From: Sternotherus odoratus
Taxonomy: Eukaryota; Chordata; Testudines; Kinosternidae
Reading direction: 5' to 3'
DNA length: 64,000 nucleotides
Assembly (NCBI GenBank): GCA_032164245.1
Contig: JAVMKO010000006.1
Location: 40,693,819-40,757,818 of the forward strand
The translations under genes were made by a program, and so were the position numbers. The notes below the pieces were generated by a model. It ran no database searches. It saw only the letters and a program-made list of their open reading frames with translations, and was not told where the DNA came from. This document shows positions 45,201 to 59,400 of this stretch, one piece after another (position 1 is the stretch's first letter; each line of letters begins with the position of its first letter).

Positions 45201-46770
45201 CTTACGCAATTTGGCAGTCCTGTAGACTCACATGTACTGAATGAGGCATTCATTAAATCCAATCTACAGCCTTATTCCCTTTATCTGATTGGCCAATTTT
45301 AAGACACTACTTTTAAAAATCTACATTAGATATAGGATGCTCAATGAGCAGAGCAAAATAAAATAAATATTATGGCTTAGATTATAACCTACTACTATGC
45401 AGTCATGCAGGTGACTAAGCCATCCTTCGTCTACCATGCACAATCATATAGGATTTGCTGGGATAGGAAGTCTGGATGCAGTCGGGGGAAGCAGACTCTG
45501 TGACACCACTCTGTGACACCACTATTTCCTATCACAACAAAGCAGACAAGGAGGGACTGGAGTACAAAGAAAGAATACAAACTCACCTGAACAGCATGGG
45601 AGGTGACATGCATCCCTCACTGACATGCAAGAGGGAACTTTTAGGTTGCACTTGCAAGGGCCACACAGGCCTGTTTGACTGTGACACACTAGTATGGACT
45701 AAAATTTACACCCCTTTGGTGCAGACATACAGCCCTTAGTTAGTGTTCGTCGTCTTTTTTGTGGAAAAAAAGACATTGGCTGTAGACAGCCCTGTCTGTT
45801 CGTACTGAAGCAGACGATATAGGCATTAATGGCTTTGGAGTTTACCTCTAATAATGTGGAATCACGAGTCCATCTGGACCCACAGAATGGGAGGAAAAAT
45901 GCCAACTTGAAACCTCAGCCTTTCAGGCAGGAAGTCTCAAACAAAGTGCTTTGAAGTAATCACAGCTGCACCTCTAAGGAGATCTGAACACTGACAGAGG
46001 GTCAGTATGAGAGCCAGCGGCTGTAGGAGTGCAGTCTGTTTTGCCTGCCGTGCAGTCTGCTTTGCTCTGTCTGAGATAAAGTGGTGCCCACCTACACTCG
46101 CAAGGAAAGGCTAAGGTTTAGATAGGATAATGTGGGAATAGGCCTTTTGTTATGTTTAACCCTTTTCCTCTCTGTTTCCTATCTTCCTATGGACAAATAA
46201 ATAATACTTTGTTTTGACACTGCTTTTCTCTATCATTGCATTTTTATACTGCTCACAAGTCCTGGAGGGAAGTCCAGCTGACCTGCTGAAGACATGCATG
46301 GTGAACAAGAGTCTTGTGACCTGGAGAAGTACAAGCATGTGGCTGTAACTTGGAAAAGATGCCCCCGGAGAGATCAAGTCAGAGTGAAAGATCCAGCTCA
46401 CCCTGAACCATAGCAATTGGTGTTCCAGAGGAAAATCCAAGGTTTGGATCTATCATAGCAGCCAAGTGAGCATCCACAAGGCAGTGATCTTCCTGGGATG
46501 TAACATAATGGCAGAATATTTCATCTTGGTTTAGTAAAGCTATTGAAAACTTTAATGCTGTACCGTTATCAACTAACCATCAAAGCAATAAAACATCTTA
46601 ACAAATCTGTCAAAAATGACTGTATATAAAATCCATAATGCTAATATGATAATATGATATTGGATAATCAACTTAAAACACTAACAATAGGATTTTAAAT
46701 CTATTTTCATGTACATTAATTTGTCATTCTGGATGCATATTGATGTCCATCATCCAGTCATGTGTGCATC
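42234..46770. other. Long non-coding stretch
   Basis: No supported gene, RNA or delimited repeat. A tandem ACTCTGTGACACC pair occurs near 45497-45522. Confidence 0.45.
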
Positions 46771-47622
46771 TGTCAGGTTTCCCACCCCTCTCTGAACTCT
46801 GGGGTACAGATGTGGGGACCTGCATGAAAGACCCCCCTACGCTTATTTCTACTAGTTTAGGTTAAAAACTTTCACATGGCACAAATCCCTCCTTGTCCTT
46901 GGACGGTACTACTGCCAGCACCAAGTGATTTATACAAATATTCAGGGAAAGGACCACTTGGAGTTCCTATTCCCCCCAAATATTCCCCCAAGTCCCTTCA
47001 TCCCCTCTCCTGGGGAGGCTTGAGAATAATATCCTCATCAGCTGGTACAGGTGAGCACAGACCGAATTCCTGGGTTTTTAGGACACTGAAAATCAATCAG
47101 GCTCTTAAAAGAAGAAGTTTATTTTTTTAAAAAAGTAAAAGAATCACCCCTGTAAATTCAGGATGGAAGGTAAAGTTACAGGGTAATAAAAGATTCAAAA
47201 CATAGAGGATCCCCCTCCAGGCTTAGCTTTAAAGTTATAGAAAATATTAATAAAAATCCCTTTTAGCATAGAGAAAATTCACAAGCTAAAACGATAGGTA
47301 ATCTAATGCCTTTCCTTGTTTTACTTACTATTTTTGTAATCCTAGATGCTTATTTTGGGATAGGGTTTTTAGGAGAGGGATTTTCCTGCTTCGGCCCTTC
47401 TCTGGCTCCGAGAGAACACAGAGAACAAACAAAAACCTTCTTCTCCCCCACCCCAGATCTGAAAGCATCTTCTTTCCCCATTGGTCCTTCTGGTCAGGTG
47501 CCAGCTAAATTATTTGAGCTACTTAACCCTTTACAGGTTAATGATTTTGTACCTCTGGCCAGGAGGGATTTTATATTACTGCATACATAAAAGATGTTAT
47601 CCTTCCGTTTATATTTATGACA
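46771..47622 (-). mobile_element. Solo LTR with perfect 5-bp target duplication
   Basis: An 852-bp LTR in reverse orientation, bounded by GCATC on both sides (46766-46770 and 47623-47627). On the minus strand it opens TGTCATAAATATAAACGG and closes GGGAAACCTGACA, with TGTCA...TGACA inverted ends. An AATAAA signal on the minus strand lies near 47117. I recall the AACCTGTAAAGGGTTAAG stretch as belonging to a family common in turtles. No coding interior remains. The 5-bp duplication fits Ty3/gypsy or ERV elements and does not separate them. Confidence 0.88.
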
Positions 47623-47627
47623 GCATC

Positions 47628-49142
47628 TTTGTAAAATATGCATACACTGTTACAGTACATAGCTGTTAAAGTAAACCAGCACTTTCAGCAGATTAATTGA
47701 TTACATGTCAAGAATGCACTTGTTAACTTGGTATGAAAGTATTATTTAAAATGGAAACTACAGGTAAATTTTACTACTTGCTCTGCTATACATCATCTGG
47801 CAAACTGCATAAGTACATTAAGCTGCAAGAATTAAAAATATTTTACTCATGTGAATATTTAAAATACTTTAACAAATGAGATATACTTTAACATGTTTAG
47901 CTGCATAATATTTAATTATATTTTACTCACAATTCTACATCTTACAAGGGGTTAAAGCAGGCTGTTGTCAAAGGTGGGGCACATATGTCACTTTTAATCT
48001 CCGTAAATTGGATTGGTGGCAACAGATTTTAAGTCTGCATTTCTTCAAGATGTAAATTTTATTCTTCAGCCACCTCAAAACACTTGAGGTTCAAAATTTC
48101 CAGAAAAAAATATTATTCAAATGGTTGTTTTACCACAAATCTTTGTGTGTTTTATGGGTCTCCTCCTGGCCTGATTACTCCAGCCTGAGGTAATTCAGTT
48201 TTCACTGAATAAGCAGAGCAAGATCTTTGATTTTTTTTAACTTCTCAAATTAAAATGAAAAGTGAAATGAATGTATGAAAAAACATGCAAACCTTAAAAA
48301 CAAGCATATGCAAGACTTTAAAATATTTGACAAGTCAAATAGTTGTGTGTGGTTTCTTTTAATTTGTACTTATTCATACATTTTAGAGAGTGTATTTTAA
48401 AGATTTCTCTTTTCATTGTGAAGGATGACGGCTTCTCTGTTCAAGGGTTTCTAGTCATCTAAGTAGAGAGAGTTCTCCATCTGTAGCTGGGGGAGGGAGC
48501 ACTGGCCTTTCTCCCACAGTCTAGTAGTTACTATAGGAACTATTGTGCCTCCTTCAAAAGGGTTACAGATAGGGTGATTAAAATTCTTCCTGGGAGAACC
48601 CCCACTCCTCTCCTTGACAATGAAATTCTTCAGAGAGAAAGCTAAGCTTCTAGTTCAGGAATGACAGCACCTGAGAGAATGAGGTAGCAGAGAGTCACTA
48701 CGGCTTTAAACAGAACCACAGGAAACAACTGCTGGGGTCCATAGACTCTTCAGCACTCCAGCAAATGGTGAGGTGTTCTAAGGCAGCTGAGAGGAAATTC
48801 TAAATGGGTTTGTGGGGCTAAGGAGTAAAACTAATCTGAGTTAAAGAATGGCTGAAAAGATGTTTTATTCCCCTGGAATCCCAGCAAGCTTACTGGAAAC
48901 TCCCAGGAAATAGAAACAGTAGGAATATCCCCAGTGCGTGAAACACAACCACATTCAAATACTATGATTCCCAAAAGCTATTTTCAGAGGTAAGAAACAC
49001 AGTACACTTTGAAATAAAACCAAAATTAGGGCAAACAAAACTATTACCATGCCAATGCAACAAAAAGATCAACTACTCAGTATTCAATCTAGCCATTAGT
49101 CCAGGGTAGCAAAATGCACTGTGGCAGTATCACAGTGGGGTA
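47628..49142. other. Non-coding stretch
   Basis: AT-rich, no supported gene or repeat. Confidence 0.45.
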
Positions 49143-49275
49143 ACAATTCTCTGTTTTATTATTACAATTTAATATTTATTCTTCCATAGTACTCAGAGTC
49201 CCCAATCATTGTGCAAGGTGCTGTACAAAGTATATGAGGATTTATTCAAGTCCCCAAATGTTTACAGTCGAAGAG
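49143..49275 (+). repeat. Interspersed repeat fragment
   Basis: The words CCCAATCATTGTGCAAGGTG, CTGTACAAAGTATATGAGG and TGTTTACAGTCGAAGAG resemble a common reptilian repeat with the consensus form CCCATTGTGCTAGGCGCTGTACAAA. Class not assigned. Confidence 0.4.
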
Positions 49276-50861
49276 AAGAAGGAATGTAAAGAGGGTGTGA
49301 GGGAGAGAGATATGATTAAATGTATTTTATACACATTCACATTTTTACCTAGTATTAAAAATAGATAAAATAAGTATCAACTAACCCCACCTATCCCTCA
49401 ACTTGGTCCGATATTATTTGTATGTTTCCTTATAATGATCATGGCAGAGATAAGTCTTGAGGAAACTCCTGAAGGAGATATTGGAAGTGGCTTTATGGTT
49501 TAGTCTAAGGAGGGAGGTCCAAGAGTAAGTGGCAGTGTAGTAAGCAAAGCGAAAAGTTAAATAAATGAATGAGGGGCATTGTTGGAAGAGTAGGCGAGGT
49601 AGAGGTGAGTGTGGGGGAAAAGGCAATAAAAGTTAGGTGGATGTGAAGGCACTTATAGGGGACTTGGGTGTGGTAATCAAGATGAGATAAGGGTGTGAAT
49701 TAGAGTTTTGGCTGATGTGGACAGAAAGAAGTATCAGAGAGAAGGAAACACAAGATTTGGATACCAGCTGGATGTGTGAGGAAAAAGGCAGGGAAGAGAT
49801 AAAGATGGGATCCTTAAGAAGGTTGGAAATTTGGCAAATGTGCAGATAATCATTCAAATTTGTGGATATTTGTTCAAACACAAATACAGGCAGGTTCAGA
49901 CACACCAAAACAAAAATCTCATCATTATGATAATCTCAGGATGAGTGATGGCTTTGGAGTGCAGATCAGAAGTAAATAGAAGAAGCTGAATGTTTGGAAT
50001 AACTGGTCTAAGGCCTTTATTTCCAAATCAGTATTAAAATTCCTCTGGGAAGAAAACTGCTGTCACCCCTTTCTGACATCAGTGCTACACAAATTGCTAG
50101 TGTCACTGATTCTGTTCTGGGAAGGAGAGTAGGATATTAACATTAAGTCACTGTTACATAGTGTCAGACTATACTAGCTGGTAAAACTAAGAGGCCTACA
50201 TCTGTTGTCTTGACTTTTTTTCCCCAGTCTGATCCCAAAGGTTCATGTCATGACATTTGTAACATCTGCTACAAATGCTGAGGTAAGTCAAGCACAACCT
50301 TATTACTTCCAGTCTAATACTCCATCCATCCACAGGGCTTTTACATGCCACTAGTATGTCAAGGGAAACAACAGCTATTGGATCTACATGAAGCAAGGTA
50401 CAATATATATTTCTGAAAGTCAAATAAATGGGGTATCTCTCTGTGACATCCTCTAGTCTTTGTCTTTTTTGACTCTTGGCACTGTAATTTGAATGTCTTC
50501 CCCTTGAATGAGCAAGCAGCTTCTTCCTGGGGCCAGTACAAATGCCCCTTTATATATTAGGAAGTAGTGTATTACAGTACACGAGAGCTGTGATCAACAG
50601 CTCCCAAGCTTCCACCAAGTCTAAAACTCAGCCAGGCCCGGCCAACCTGATTCTCCTAAATACAACTCTGTTTTCGGGATTGGTTCTCCCAGGTGAAACA
50701 AATTTCTCTCTCCCACACCTCCCCCCACAATATTTGGAGACTGCAACTCTAACAGACCAAAATTACAACACCAAAAAAGTTAACTCTGGGATGGATAAGC
50801 TGCTTCACAAAATGCCATCCATCCAATAGTTTAACATAGACTAATGGAAGTGGATTTGTAT
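49276..50861. other. Non-coding stretch
   Basis: No supported gene. Minus-strand open frames near 49414-49908 are short and of biased composition. Confidence 0.45.
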
Positions 50862-50866
50862 CTGAT

Positions 50867-51271
50867 TGCAACAGGGTGCTGGCTCAGAGGATTAAGCCAT
50901 GCCCCTGTTAGCCCGGGCCCAGGGAGAAGAAGGTACTATTTGGAGCTGGCTGGGAGGCCACGCCCTAATTACCTCAGGGGAGACACCTGCAGGCCTGAGT
51001 AGCCAGCCTGCTATAAAGACTGGCAAGAAGGAAGTAGGGAGAGACCAGAGGGGGAGGAGACCAGGGAGACAGGAAAGGGAAGAGTGTGGGGCTCTGTATC
51101 CCTATTGGCCAGGAAGCTAGCCGTCTCTCTGAGCACTGGTCTGTAGATATCTGTATATATCTGTAAATAGTAGGTGATGGGGACAGACACCATTAATAAA
51201 AGACATGGGTGCTGCACATAAGTTGGTCTCCGGAAGTTTTTGTGAAGAGGACCGGCAAGGGCCCGGTTATA
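50867..51271 (+). mobile_element. Solo LTR with perfect 5-bp target duplication
   Basis: A 405-bp LTR bounded by CTGAT on both sides (50862-50866 and 51272-51276). It starts TGCAACAGGG and ends CCCGGTTATA, an imperfect inverted pair; the usual terminal CA is mutated to TA. The order is that of an LTR: a GC-rich U3, a TATA box (CTATAAAGAC, 51011-51020), then the polyadenylation signal AATAAA at 51195-51200 and a short U5. No coding interior. The family is unrelated by eye to the other three LTRs. Confidence 0.88.
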
Positions 51272-51276
51272 CTGAT

Positions 51277-52749
51277 ATATGTGGAATACTTGAAGATTTA
51301 AAATATCATTGTTAACTGCCTATCATACAGTATGCCACCACTATCGTAAAAAGCACTGTATGCCAAAATGTATCTCAGCCTTAAAACAATGTGAACTTTT
51401 CAAAAATACCTGGGCTAGAAGCCAACCATTCATTATGGGTCTGCAACTGCCCACTGAATTTTCTTTAAAAATATTCAGGCCCTCTTCTAACAGTAATTGG
51501 CATATGTTTTTAGAAACTAACGGCTTTGGATGTGACTGGATTAGGCAGCAAGCTCAGCAGTCAAGATCAGAAAGCAGAAACACACATCATATGCTCACAG
51601 TCCTGCCTTTTCATTTTATGATAATAAAGACAATGTAACATTGCATGACAACAAAAGGGAAGTAAGGTGTTGCACCCAATAGAAGTAGTATTCCTATTTT
51701 TTACGTCTCCGGTACGTTCACATTCTTTCTCTGACGTATCACTATGACTGTAGTGAAACTGAAATGAAGAATCCCAATAAGGAAGGGCAACAACCTCAGT
51801 TGAAACAGCACTGGATTTTACACATTAGCATATGGGCAATATTTATCTTTTAATTCACAATACAGTATGAGCTTTCGGCCCACAGTGAAGATTTAGAAAT
51901 ACACAGCACTGCTCTCACTGAGCGTAGGATGGCTCTCAGCAGTACAATTCAGAAACAGCTACGATGTAAACAGGTAGCAAATAACCAAACAGAAGGAGTC
52001 ACTATCCTGTCATACAGTACAGCCATATACTGATCTGAATCAACATTCACAACTTTTATTGGCATTATTGTGAGCTGCAAACTGGAATTGAAGGCTTTAT
52101 GACTATTACAGTCTTGGTTGCTTCAGTGAAGCACATAGCTAGCTGGTTTATTTATACACTTTATGCCTTTTATCTTCTTTGTGATTCAGCCAGAGAAAGA
52201 TATAATGGAGGTTTGTAAATGAAGTGAGGCTGCATACAACTATGCAATCAATCAACATTTTCAGGGAAGGTATGTGCATCAGTTGCCAAAACTGAACTAA
52301 GTAATTAACCCAGGATTCTGGTAAGAACCGACTCTGCCACTAGTCAATTATTTTTGCTGGTCTTCCAGCTGCCGCTTCTATCCATTGATAAGGGAGTATG
52401 CAATGATTCTGAATTTGGCAATTTGAACGGAAGGAAAGAAGTTTAAAGGGGCTATCAAACCCACACGTGGGAGAATTGTAAAACTGTTCAAAATCTATTG
52501 CAACTGGCTCATTTTTCTCACTAAGTATGTCAGATAAGAGCTAGAACAGTAAACTGAAGTTGCTAAGGACAGAAAATATCACAGAACAAATGATAGCCAT
52601 TTAGAAACACCTTTTTTACCCTTAAACTATACCTACTAAAGATGGGGTCTTCCAAGGGAGCTGACACCACACTATTGTTAGTCTCCACAAATGGGAGATA
52701 GAGCTGTTTAATCATTAAATTAATGTTATGCAGTGTATATACACAGGGA
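51277..52749. other. Non-coding stretch
   Basis: Nothing recognised. Confidence 0.45.
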
Positions 52750-52818
52750 GTCTGATCAAAAGCCCACTGAAATTAACGGAAAGACTCCCATTGACTTAAA
52801 TAGATTTTGGATCAAGCT
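52750..52818. repeat. Palindromic short interspersed repeat
   Basis: An imperfect inverted repeat: GATCAAAAGCCCACTGAAAT pairs with GATTTTGGATC, around the core GACTCCCATTGACTT. I recall this palindrome as frequent in turtle and bird DNA. Confidence 0.55.
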
Positions 52819-55800
52819 TTTAATGCACAAGAGTTCAGACAATTTGCAAGAATCTCTTTCTGTGGCTGGTAAGAAAACAGAATCCTTTTCTCAGAGATTA
52901 CAAGGAGCTGTAGAAAAAATAGTTGAAATCTAAATCTCCTGAACAGATCATGCTGATGTGTTGTTCAATTCTTTACTCAAGGAAAACAAAAAAAATCAGT
53001 ATAAGATGGATGAGTGTGATGATAAAGCAGAATTAGAAAGTTAAAATTGTTTTTTCTTCAAGAATGTTGAATCCACAAAGACTGATAATTTTCCTTGTTA
53101 ATGGCTTCAGTATCTTTTAAAATGGCAGTAGAATTGGAAACCAATTTCTTTCACCTCTGCAAGGTGACTTCTGGGGAAAAAGTCTGCAGACTGGAAGATT
53201 CCAGAACTGTTGGAGTAGTATTTGGTAATCAGAAACTGGGGATCAAATTCACCATTGCCTTAAGAGTGCACAACATTGTTCACTTCAATGGAGCTGCAGT
53301 CATTAATACAAACAGTGAATTTGACTTACAGACCCCTTCTTCTGTAAGAGAAAATACGCCTTTTTGTTTGCTAATTCCTCAACTGTGTGATTTACTCTCA
53401 CTACTCTGCATTTTTAATGTCAAGGTGTCAAATCTCTTCTACTGTGAAACAACAGATGTGGGACTTAGCATTTAAAATACATCATGTCATATCTATCAAA
53501 GTTGAATGACTTATTATAGCCAGACATTTATTTTCTTTGTAAACTAGAGGAAGTGGAGATACTTGTTCAGCAAAGGAAGTCAGAAAACTCAGAAGTTGTT
53601 CCAGACTCACTGTTGGAAGAATCAGCTGTGGACACAGATGGGCATATGAATTTTTGAGGAAGTATGTGCTTTGTAAGATGCATTTTGAGTCCTTAATTTG
53701 GCTAGTTCTCACTTTTTTGATATATTGATACTTTGTAATATTAGTTTATTTTTTCTACCTAGGACCTTGACAACTGTATTGCCAAAGCAAGTATTTAGAT
53801 GTTTTTTCTAAAATGCTATTTAATATACACCTAACAAACTTATATTTTTGTTACACATATGCACTAAAAGAGAAACATTTTCTTTTTTTTTATAAAGAAC
53901 TCAGTAGTGTCAGATAAAAAGATTCCTCTGAAATAATTCTTAACGCTTTGTTCACACTTTCTAGCACTCTATAATCCCCAAATTCCTTATAGTTTTCTCT
54001 TAATTTGCTGATTTGTCCAGTCAAAGGAATAGTTTCATAGAAACAGTAAATTTGCAACTGAAGGTCATCAATTTAAATGTTTTTCCTTTTATGGATAGGA
54101 TTTTTTTCTGAGAAATTTAATATAATGTGATGCATCAGCACAATATGGAGAGAGATTTGAATGAAGACTGTTTCCATTCAATACATGATATGCTCCATCC
54201 CTTTCCCCCACCCTCCATCCTATTTATATATTCTGCTATTGTCCAGGAGTCCTAATGAGTATTGTTTGAAATTGTTTATTTTTTTTTAATTATTTCTTTT
54301 AGTAACCTTCTGAGAGAAGGTCTGTATTCTGTTATCTTTCATTATGTGTCTACTGGCTTTATGGTGTTGTTGAAGCCTTGGAATTTTTTCTGTATGCCAA
54401 ACAATGACATCTTGTTTATTTTATAACATGTGAAAATCAATTAAACATAAGAGTAAAAAATGTGTTGAAGTTGGCAGTGTTATGCAAGGATAAGTCAGAG
54501 GTTTGGCCAACTAATGAAAGCTGGTGGACAACTCTTTCAACACTCAAAAGGTTTCGATTACAAACTCCATGCCATTTGCAAATGTACAATCAGCTTCTCT
54601 TCTCTTCTAAACATGATTGTGTTAATTAGAGTCGCCAGAATCAAACTTTAGCTACTGTGATGGCCAGAAAGTCCAATTTTTACAAGTGCAGAGCCAAAGG
54701 AACTGATGAAAGGCAAAGTAATGTTTCAACCTACTCTGAAAACAATTCTGACATAAAACAGCTCCCTTTCCTGGCAAAACATTGACAAACAGAGAGACAA
54801 GAAGGGAGGGAAGAGGAGTCTTCGTGCTCAGAAGAGGAGGAAGACCTCAATGGATCATGGACCATTAGACGTTCACACAGGAGAAAGGTTGTGTGTGATG
54901 AGCTCAGGAGGAGATGGGTGACTTCCTCATAGATAAGGGAAAGGAGAAAACTAAACTGAAAACTAAAACTCATCCTCCCAAAGGAAAAATCAAAACATTT
55001 TACACAGAGTGAGAGAGAAGGATTAGAGGAAACCCAAATAATAATAATTTTTCCATCTCACTTATTCTTCCTTTCTACTATTTTAATTTAACTTTTCTTT
55101 CTATTTTCCCTCCCCTTATTTTGCCCTGCCCCATATGAGGTGGTTAATCGTCTTTCCGTGATCTAAGAGGTGGAGCTCCACCAATACCTGTATGAAGTTA
55201 AATGGCTTGCTTCACCACAGAAATTACACCTCACAAAAAAACACACAGAATACAGATGAAGGCATTCAATTGAAATAGTTATCTACTGAATTCCATTTAT
55301 TTGTTTTTCATTACTATCAACAAATGGAAAACATTCTGCATTATTCTAAAAAGCAGCCATCTTAGTCTCCGGCAGAGAGTTTTGAAAACAAGCTGCACTT
55401 TACATCTCTAATTTTCATAAACATCACACAGCAGTCAACATACTATCAAAGTTTCAAGACTACATCAATGGGTGGGTCTCCTCTCAGAGCCTTTTACCTC
55501 ATGTTATCATTAACTATGGAGCCCAGAGGGGTGTGTCTGTCACCAGCCCCACTTTTTTTTTGTGGTAGTCTGCTGATTTCAACAATATTCCTGTGCCTTG
55601 CAGAACATTAAAAAGTGCCCTCAAACTCACTTTAGAGACAGTGCAGTGTCATGGTGTGACATTACACCACTTTATGACATCAGGAAGTAGCAATACATGT
55701 GTCATAATGCCATGCTGTCTGAGCTTGTCTCAGAATACTAATCTTTAAAGGTGCTATCACGAGCGCAGATGTTTCAAATGCAGTGAAAGCAGATTATTGA

Positions 55801-56367
55801 CTAAATAGCACCATGTCTAAATCTGCTCACACAACTGTCTGATCAATAACAAAAGTCCTCTTTGATTCCAGCGTCTGAACATGTTTTTTCCAGACCTCAT
55901 GTCATATGGGCATGATGATTATTCTGGAATTGTGCAAGTGACAGGAGGAGAACACTGTAAATAACACGGAAGAAGCAAAATGCTTCATATTTAATATCAA
56001 GAAGCAAGAGACCAAACAAAAGCAAGTGCCTGACCACAAGTATTCCATCTGTTCTCTCTACCATTAGAGGTGTTCCCTTACTTCCCAATTCCTGTCAGAA
56101 CTCCAATCCCTATATCTTCATTCAACTCACTGGCATGAGGCCCTTCTGGCATGTCTCGGAAATATTTAAACTAATTTCTTGCTATTATATCACCCTCTGC
56201 CCCACACACTTTCCTGGAATTAAACTGGCAAACTGACAAGGACATTTTCAGCTAACTTTCACAGATATGTTCTTCTATGATTCACACATCTCAAAAAAGA
56301 ATAAAATCCAAATCTTCCAAACATGCAATTGAAACAAATCATTAGTGATGCCCATAACAATCTTTGG
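52819..56367. other. Non-coding stretch
   Basis: AT-rich, no supported gene. The 126-codon plus frame at 53095-53475 has no recognisable domain and covers a palindrome-like repeat. Confidence 0.45.
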
Positions 56368-56495
56368 CCCTTAAGCATATGCTTAACTTAGTATGTCAGT
56401 AGTCCTACTTAAGTGGTATTATATATTGATGTCAAGGGGATGACTCATATACTTAAAATTAAGCATGTGCTTAAGTGCTCTGCTGGATTGGAGCC
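56368..56495. repeat. Palindromic MITE-like repeat
   Basis: The left part CCTTAAGCATATGCTTAACT is mirrored by the right part AATTAAGCATGTGCTTAAGT, with the central GTCAGTAGTCCTACTTAAGT and GATGACTCATATAC also partly inverted. It ends TGCTCTGCTGGATTGGAGCC, a turtle-type repeat end in my memory. Confidence 0.6.
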
Positions 56496-59400
56496 TACCT
56501 GGCCCAAGTAAAATCTCTATTTTCTCAAAATCTGACATTTCCCCCCATAGAATGTAGCTCCATTAGATGCACATGTAGTATTAGGTTCTGCTATCAACGT
56601 TTTAAAAATATTTTTGGTCAAGCAACTATCTGCAAACAAATTATTTTAATTCAAAATTAATGCAAGAGCTGCACATCAGTGGGTATCCAACAAAACCTTT
56701 CAGAATACAAACCTACTTACATTAATAAATAATTCAGAACTATGAAATTATGATGTCGTGGATGAAGTCTAACAGAGCTTTATCTACATTTAAAGTTAGA
56801 GTAATTCCATTGAATTCCAGTTTAAGGAATTCAACATACTAAGATTTGAAGTATGATTCAATCCCTATTTTTTTCTGAGTGATAACGTTTCATTAGTTTA
56901 AAAGGTGAAAAACAAAATGAGCTGGCAGTGCAATCTAAATTACAAAAAGAAATACAAAGAGAAACAGAGGACATTGGGATATCCATTTGAACGATGCAAG
57001 ACTCTAGTGTTGAGACACACTCACACAGATATTGCCAACCACAAACTGTGGTGACATAAAGGTCAGCTCACATACTCACTAGACAGATAAATAGAGGAAA
57101 GCCCCCAAAATATTCCCAAAAGCCTTCTGTCCACTCTATTCTGCAATCATGATTGGTTGTGTCATGTTTATTGTTAGCCCATCTGGACAACAGGTGCAGT
57201 ACTTAATGGCTGCAGTGTATTTGATTATTGACTAGTGAATATTTCTAAGTGGCACAATAGGCTGCCGAATGACCCTTGGTGTTGCAGAGACCTCTTTACA
57301 GTATACACATGCAAAATTTCAAAAGAAAAGAAAACTGATTCAGGATTTTAACCTATATTCTGTTGGAGATGTGGAACAGAGCTTCAATAGACAACTCACA
57401 TCAGTCAAACAGTTAGCTTGGCACACTTATAGAGAGTCTATTAAGGAAAAAAAAGAGGCGCATGAATTTCAAGCTTGGAGGCCTCTAATTACCTCATGCT
57501 TAAACTTTAAGTACAAAATTCAGATAAATTGCTGCACTAAAACCATAGAAGATCCTCCACCTGATTTGTGCCAATGCATCTAAAGCTCAGTGATGCTGAT
57601 CCCAGAGAGACTTTTCCACTCAATCCCAAGAGAACTTATTTTAGACCCATTTCTAATGAGCGTATAAGGATTACTTGGATGTTTTGGTAAAGCTACCCGC
57701 TAAATTAGTCAAGCTGAAATTTTATTAGCCGCAAAGCATTACAGCAGCCATATATATAGTCAAACACCGAGGGAACTAACGTTGTAATAGTCATCTATTT
57801 AGCCAGGTACCAGAGATCAGTACTCAGTACAGGCTGTTAGTTATAACATTAAGCTAATTGGCTAATAGTTGCAGCAATTCTTAGAATGTTTTTGCACTGA
57901 GAAGTGTGACCCCTTCTTGAACCAATTTATGTAAACCCAGAGGGAGTCCTAAATTTATTCCAGTTTCATGAATGTATGGTCTGGATTAGGGACCCAAGAG
58001 CAAAAAGAGTATGCATAAAAACCACTGGGGGTTAACCAAACACCTAAAATTTACATGCTGTCAGCCTAAAAACATTCTGTTTAGTGCATTACTAAACAAA
58101 TGTTGAAAACAAACACAACAATTTGGTATTAAAAACATTGATATTTTATCCAGCGCATACTGTGGAACTACGTTTTTTTCCTTACTAACAGTATCCTAGG
58201 CTATTTATTTAGTTATAAACTTTTATAGATGTGAAATATTTTAGGAAGTCCTTTGGAAATGGCCTGAGGTAATTTCAAACTTAACAGACCCTGTCCCACT
58301 AGAGCTCATTATAGTGAATTTTATAACAAAGTACCCTCTACTTAATTTTCAGGGTTTAGCCAAGCGTACTAGAAATGCAGCTGCATTAAGTGCAATTAAT
58401 GGTATAATAAAAGCAGTGGAGGGCTGTTTAACACTCAAGAACCAGCAGTAAACAGTGGCTCCATGTTCTCTAACAGTCAATGATGTGTCAAAATGCCAGA
58501 AGTGTGAGATTTCTTCTACTTGGGGAAAAGAAGCATCTCCTGCTGGAGAAAACTCTTCTGCCCTTCAACAATTCTACAAAGATACAGTGTAAAAGGATAA
58601 AAAATGATTCCCTCCAGTTATGCCACTAGCATTCCCCTCTTCCTTTGAGCAGGAGTCCAAAACAATAAACTTGTATTCCCATCAGTGAGGAAAATAGGCA
58701 AATTCAATTTTTTAAAAAATGAGACTAATAGTAAGTGACTCATATAATACACAAAATGATTTGGTTTCATAACTAACAAAGTTAACTGTCAAATTACAGG
58801 AAAAGGAAAGAAATATCACTTTTGTGACAACAAATAAGAGTAGCTTCTTATTTAAAAAACCTCAACAGGGCTAGTGGCAATAAAAGCTGTCTAAAATGTA
58901 GAATTATCACTTGGTATCTAAACCACCGGCACCTAGGGATGGGAATGGAAACTAACTCTGGTATGAATTTAAAAAGAAGAAATATTGAGATCTTTTACAC
59001 CTGCTATGGAAGGAGACAATTGAGCTTCTCCTTGCCTAAAATACTGAACAAATCTTTGCTATAAAGTACTGCAATATATTTTATTTTGAACCTTGATCTA
59101 GGACATTTATTTCTCATATATTTCCTTAAACTATTCACTTTGTGACAGTCTGTGGACCCTTTACTCACACTGATAAGCAGTTAACCCCACTGAGTAGTCA
59201 TAGTTGAGTCAAGGTGAATAAGTGGCTCACGGTGTGGCTTTTTCTGTGCGAGTTGGAGGCACTACCTTGTATGCAGCATAGCCATCCATGTGCATCTCGG
59301 CAAAGTTGGTGTAAAATGCCACTCAAGCGGTCAGAGCAAATAGTTCTGATTTGGTATCATTTTACACCATTTTTATACTCACTGTACATAAGACAAATGA

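Noticed and set aside
53095..53475. 126-codon plus-strand frame
   Set aside because: No recognisable motif; composition resembles the surrounding DNA and it covers a palindromic repeat-like segment.
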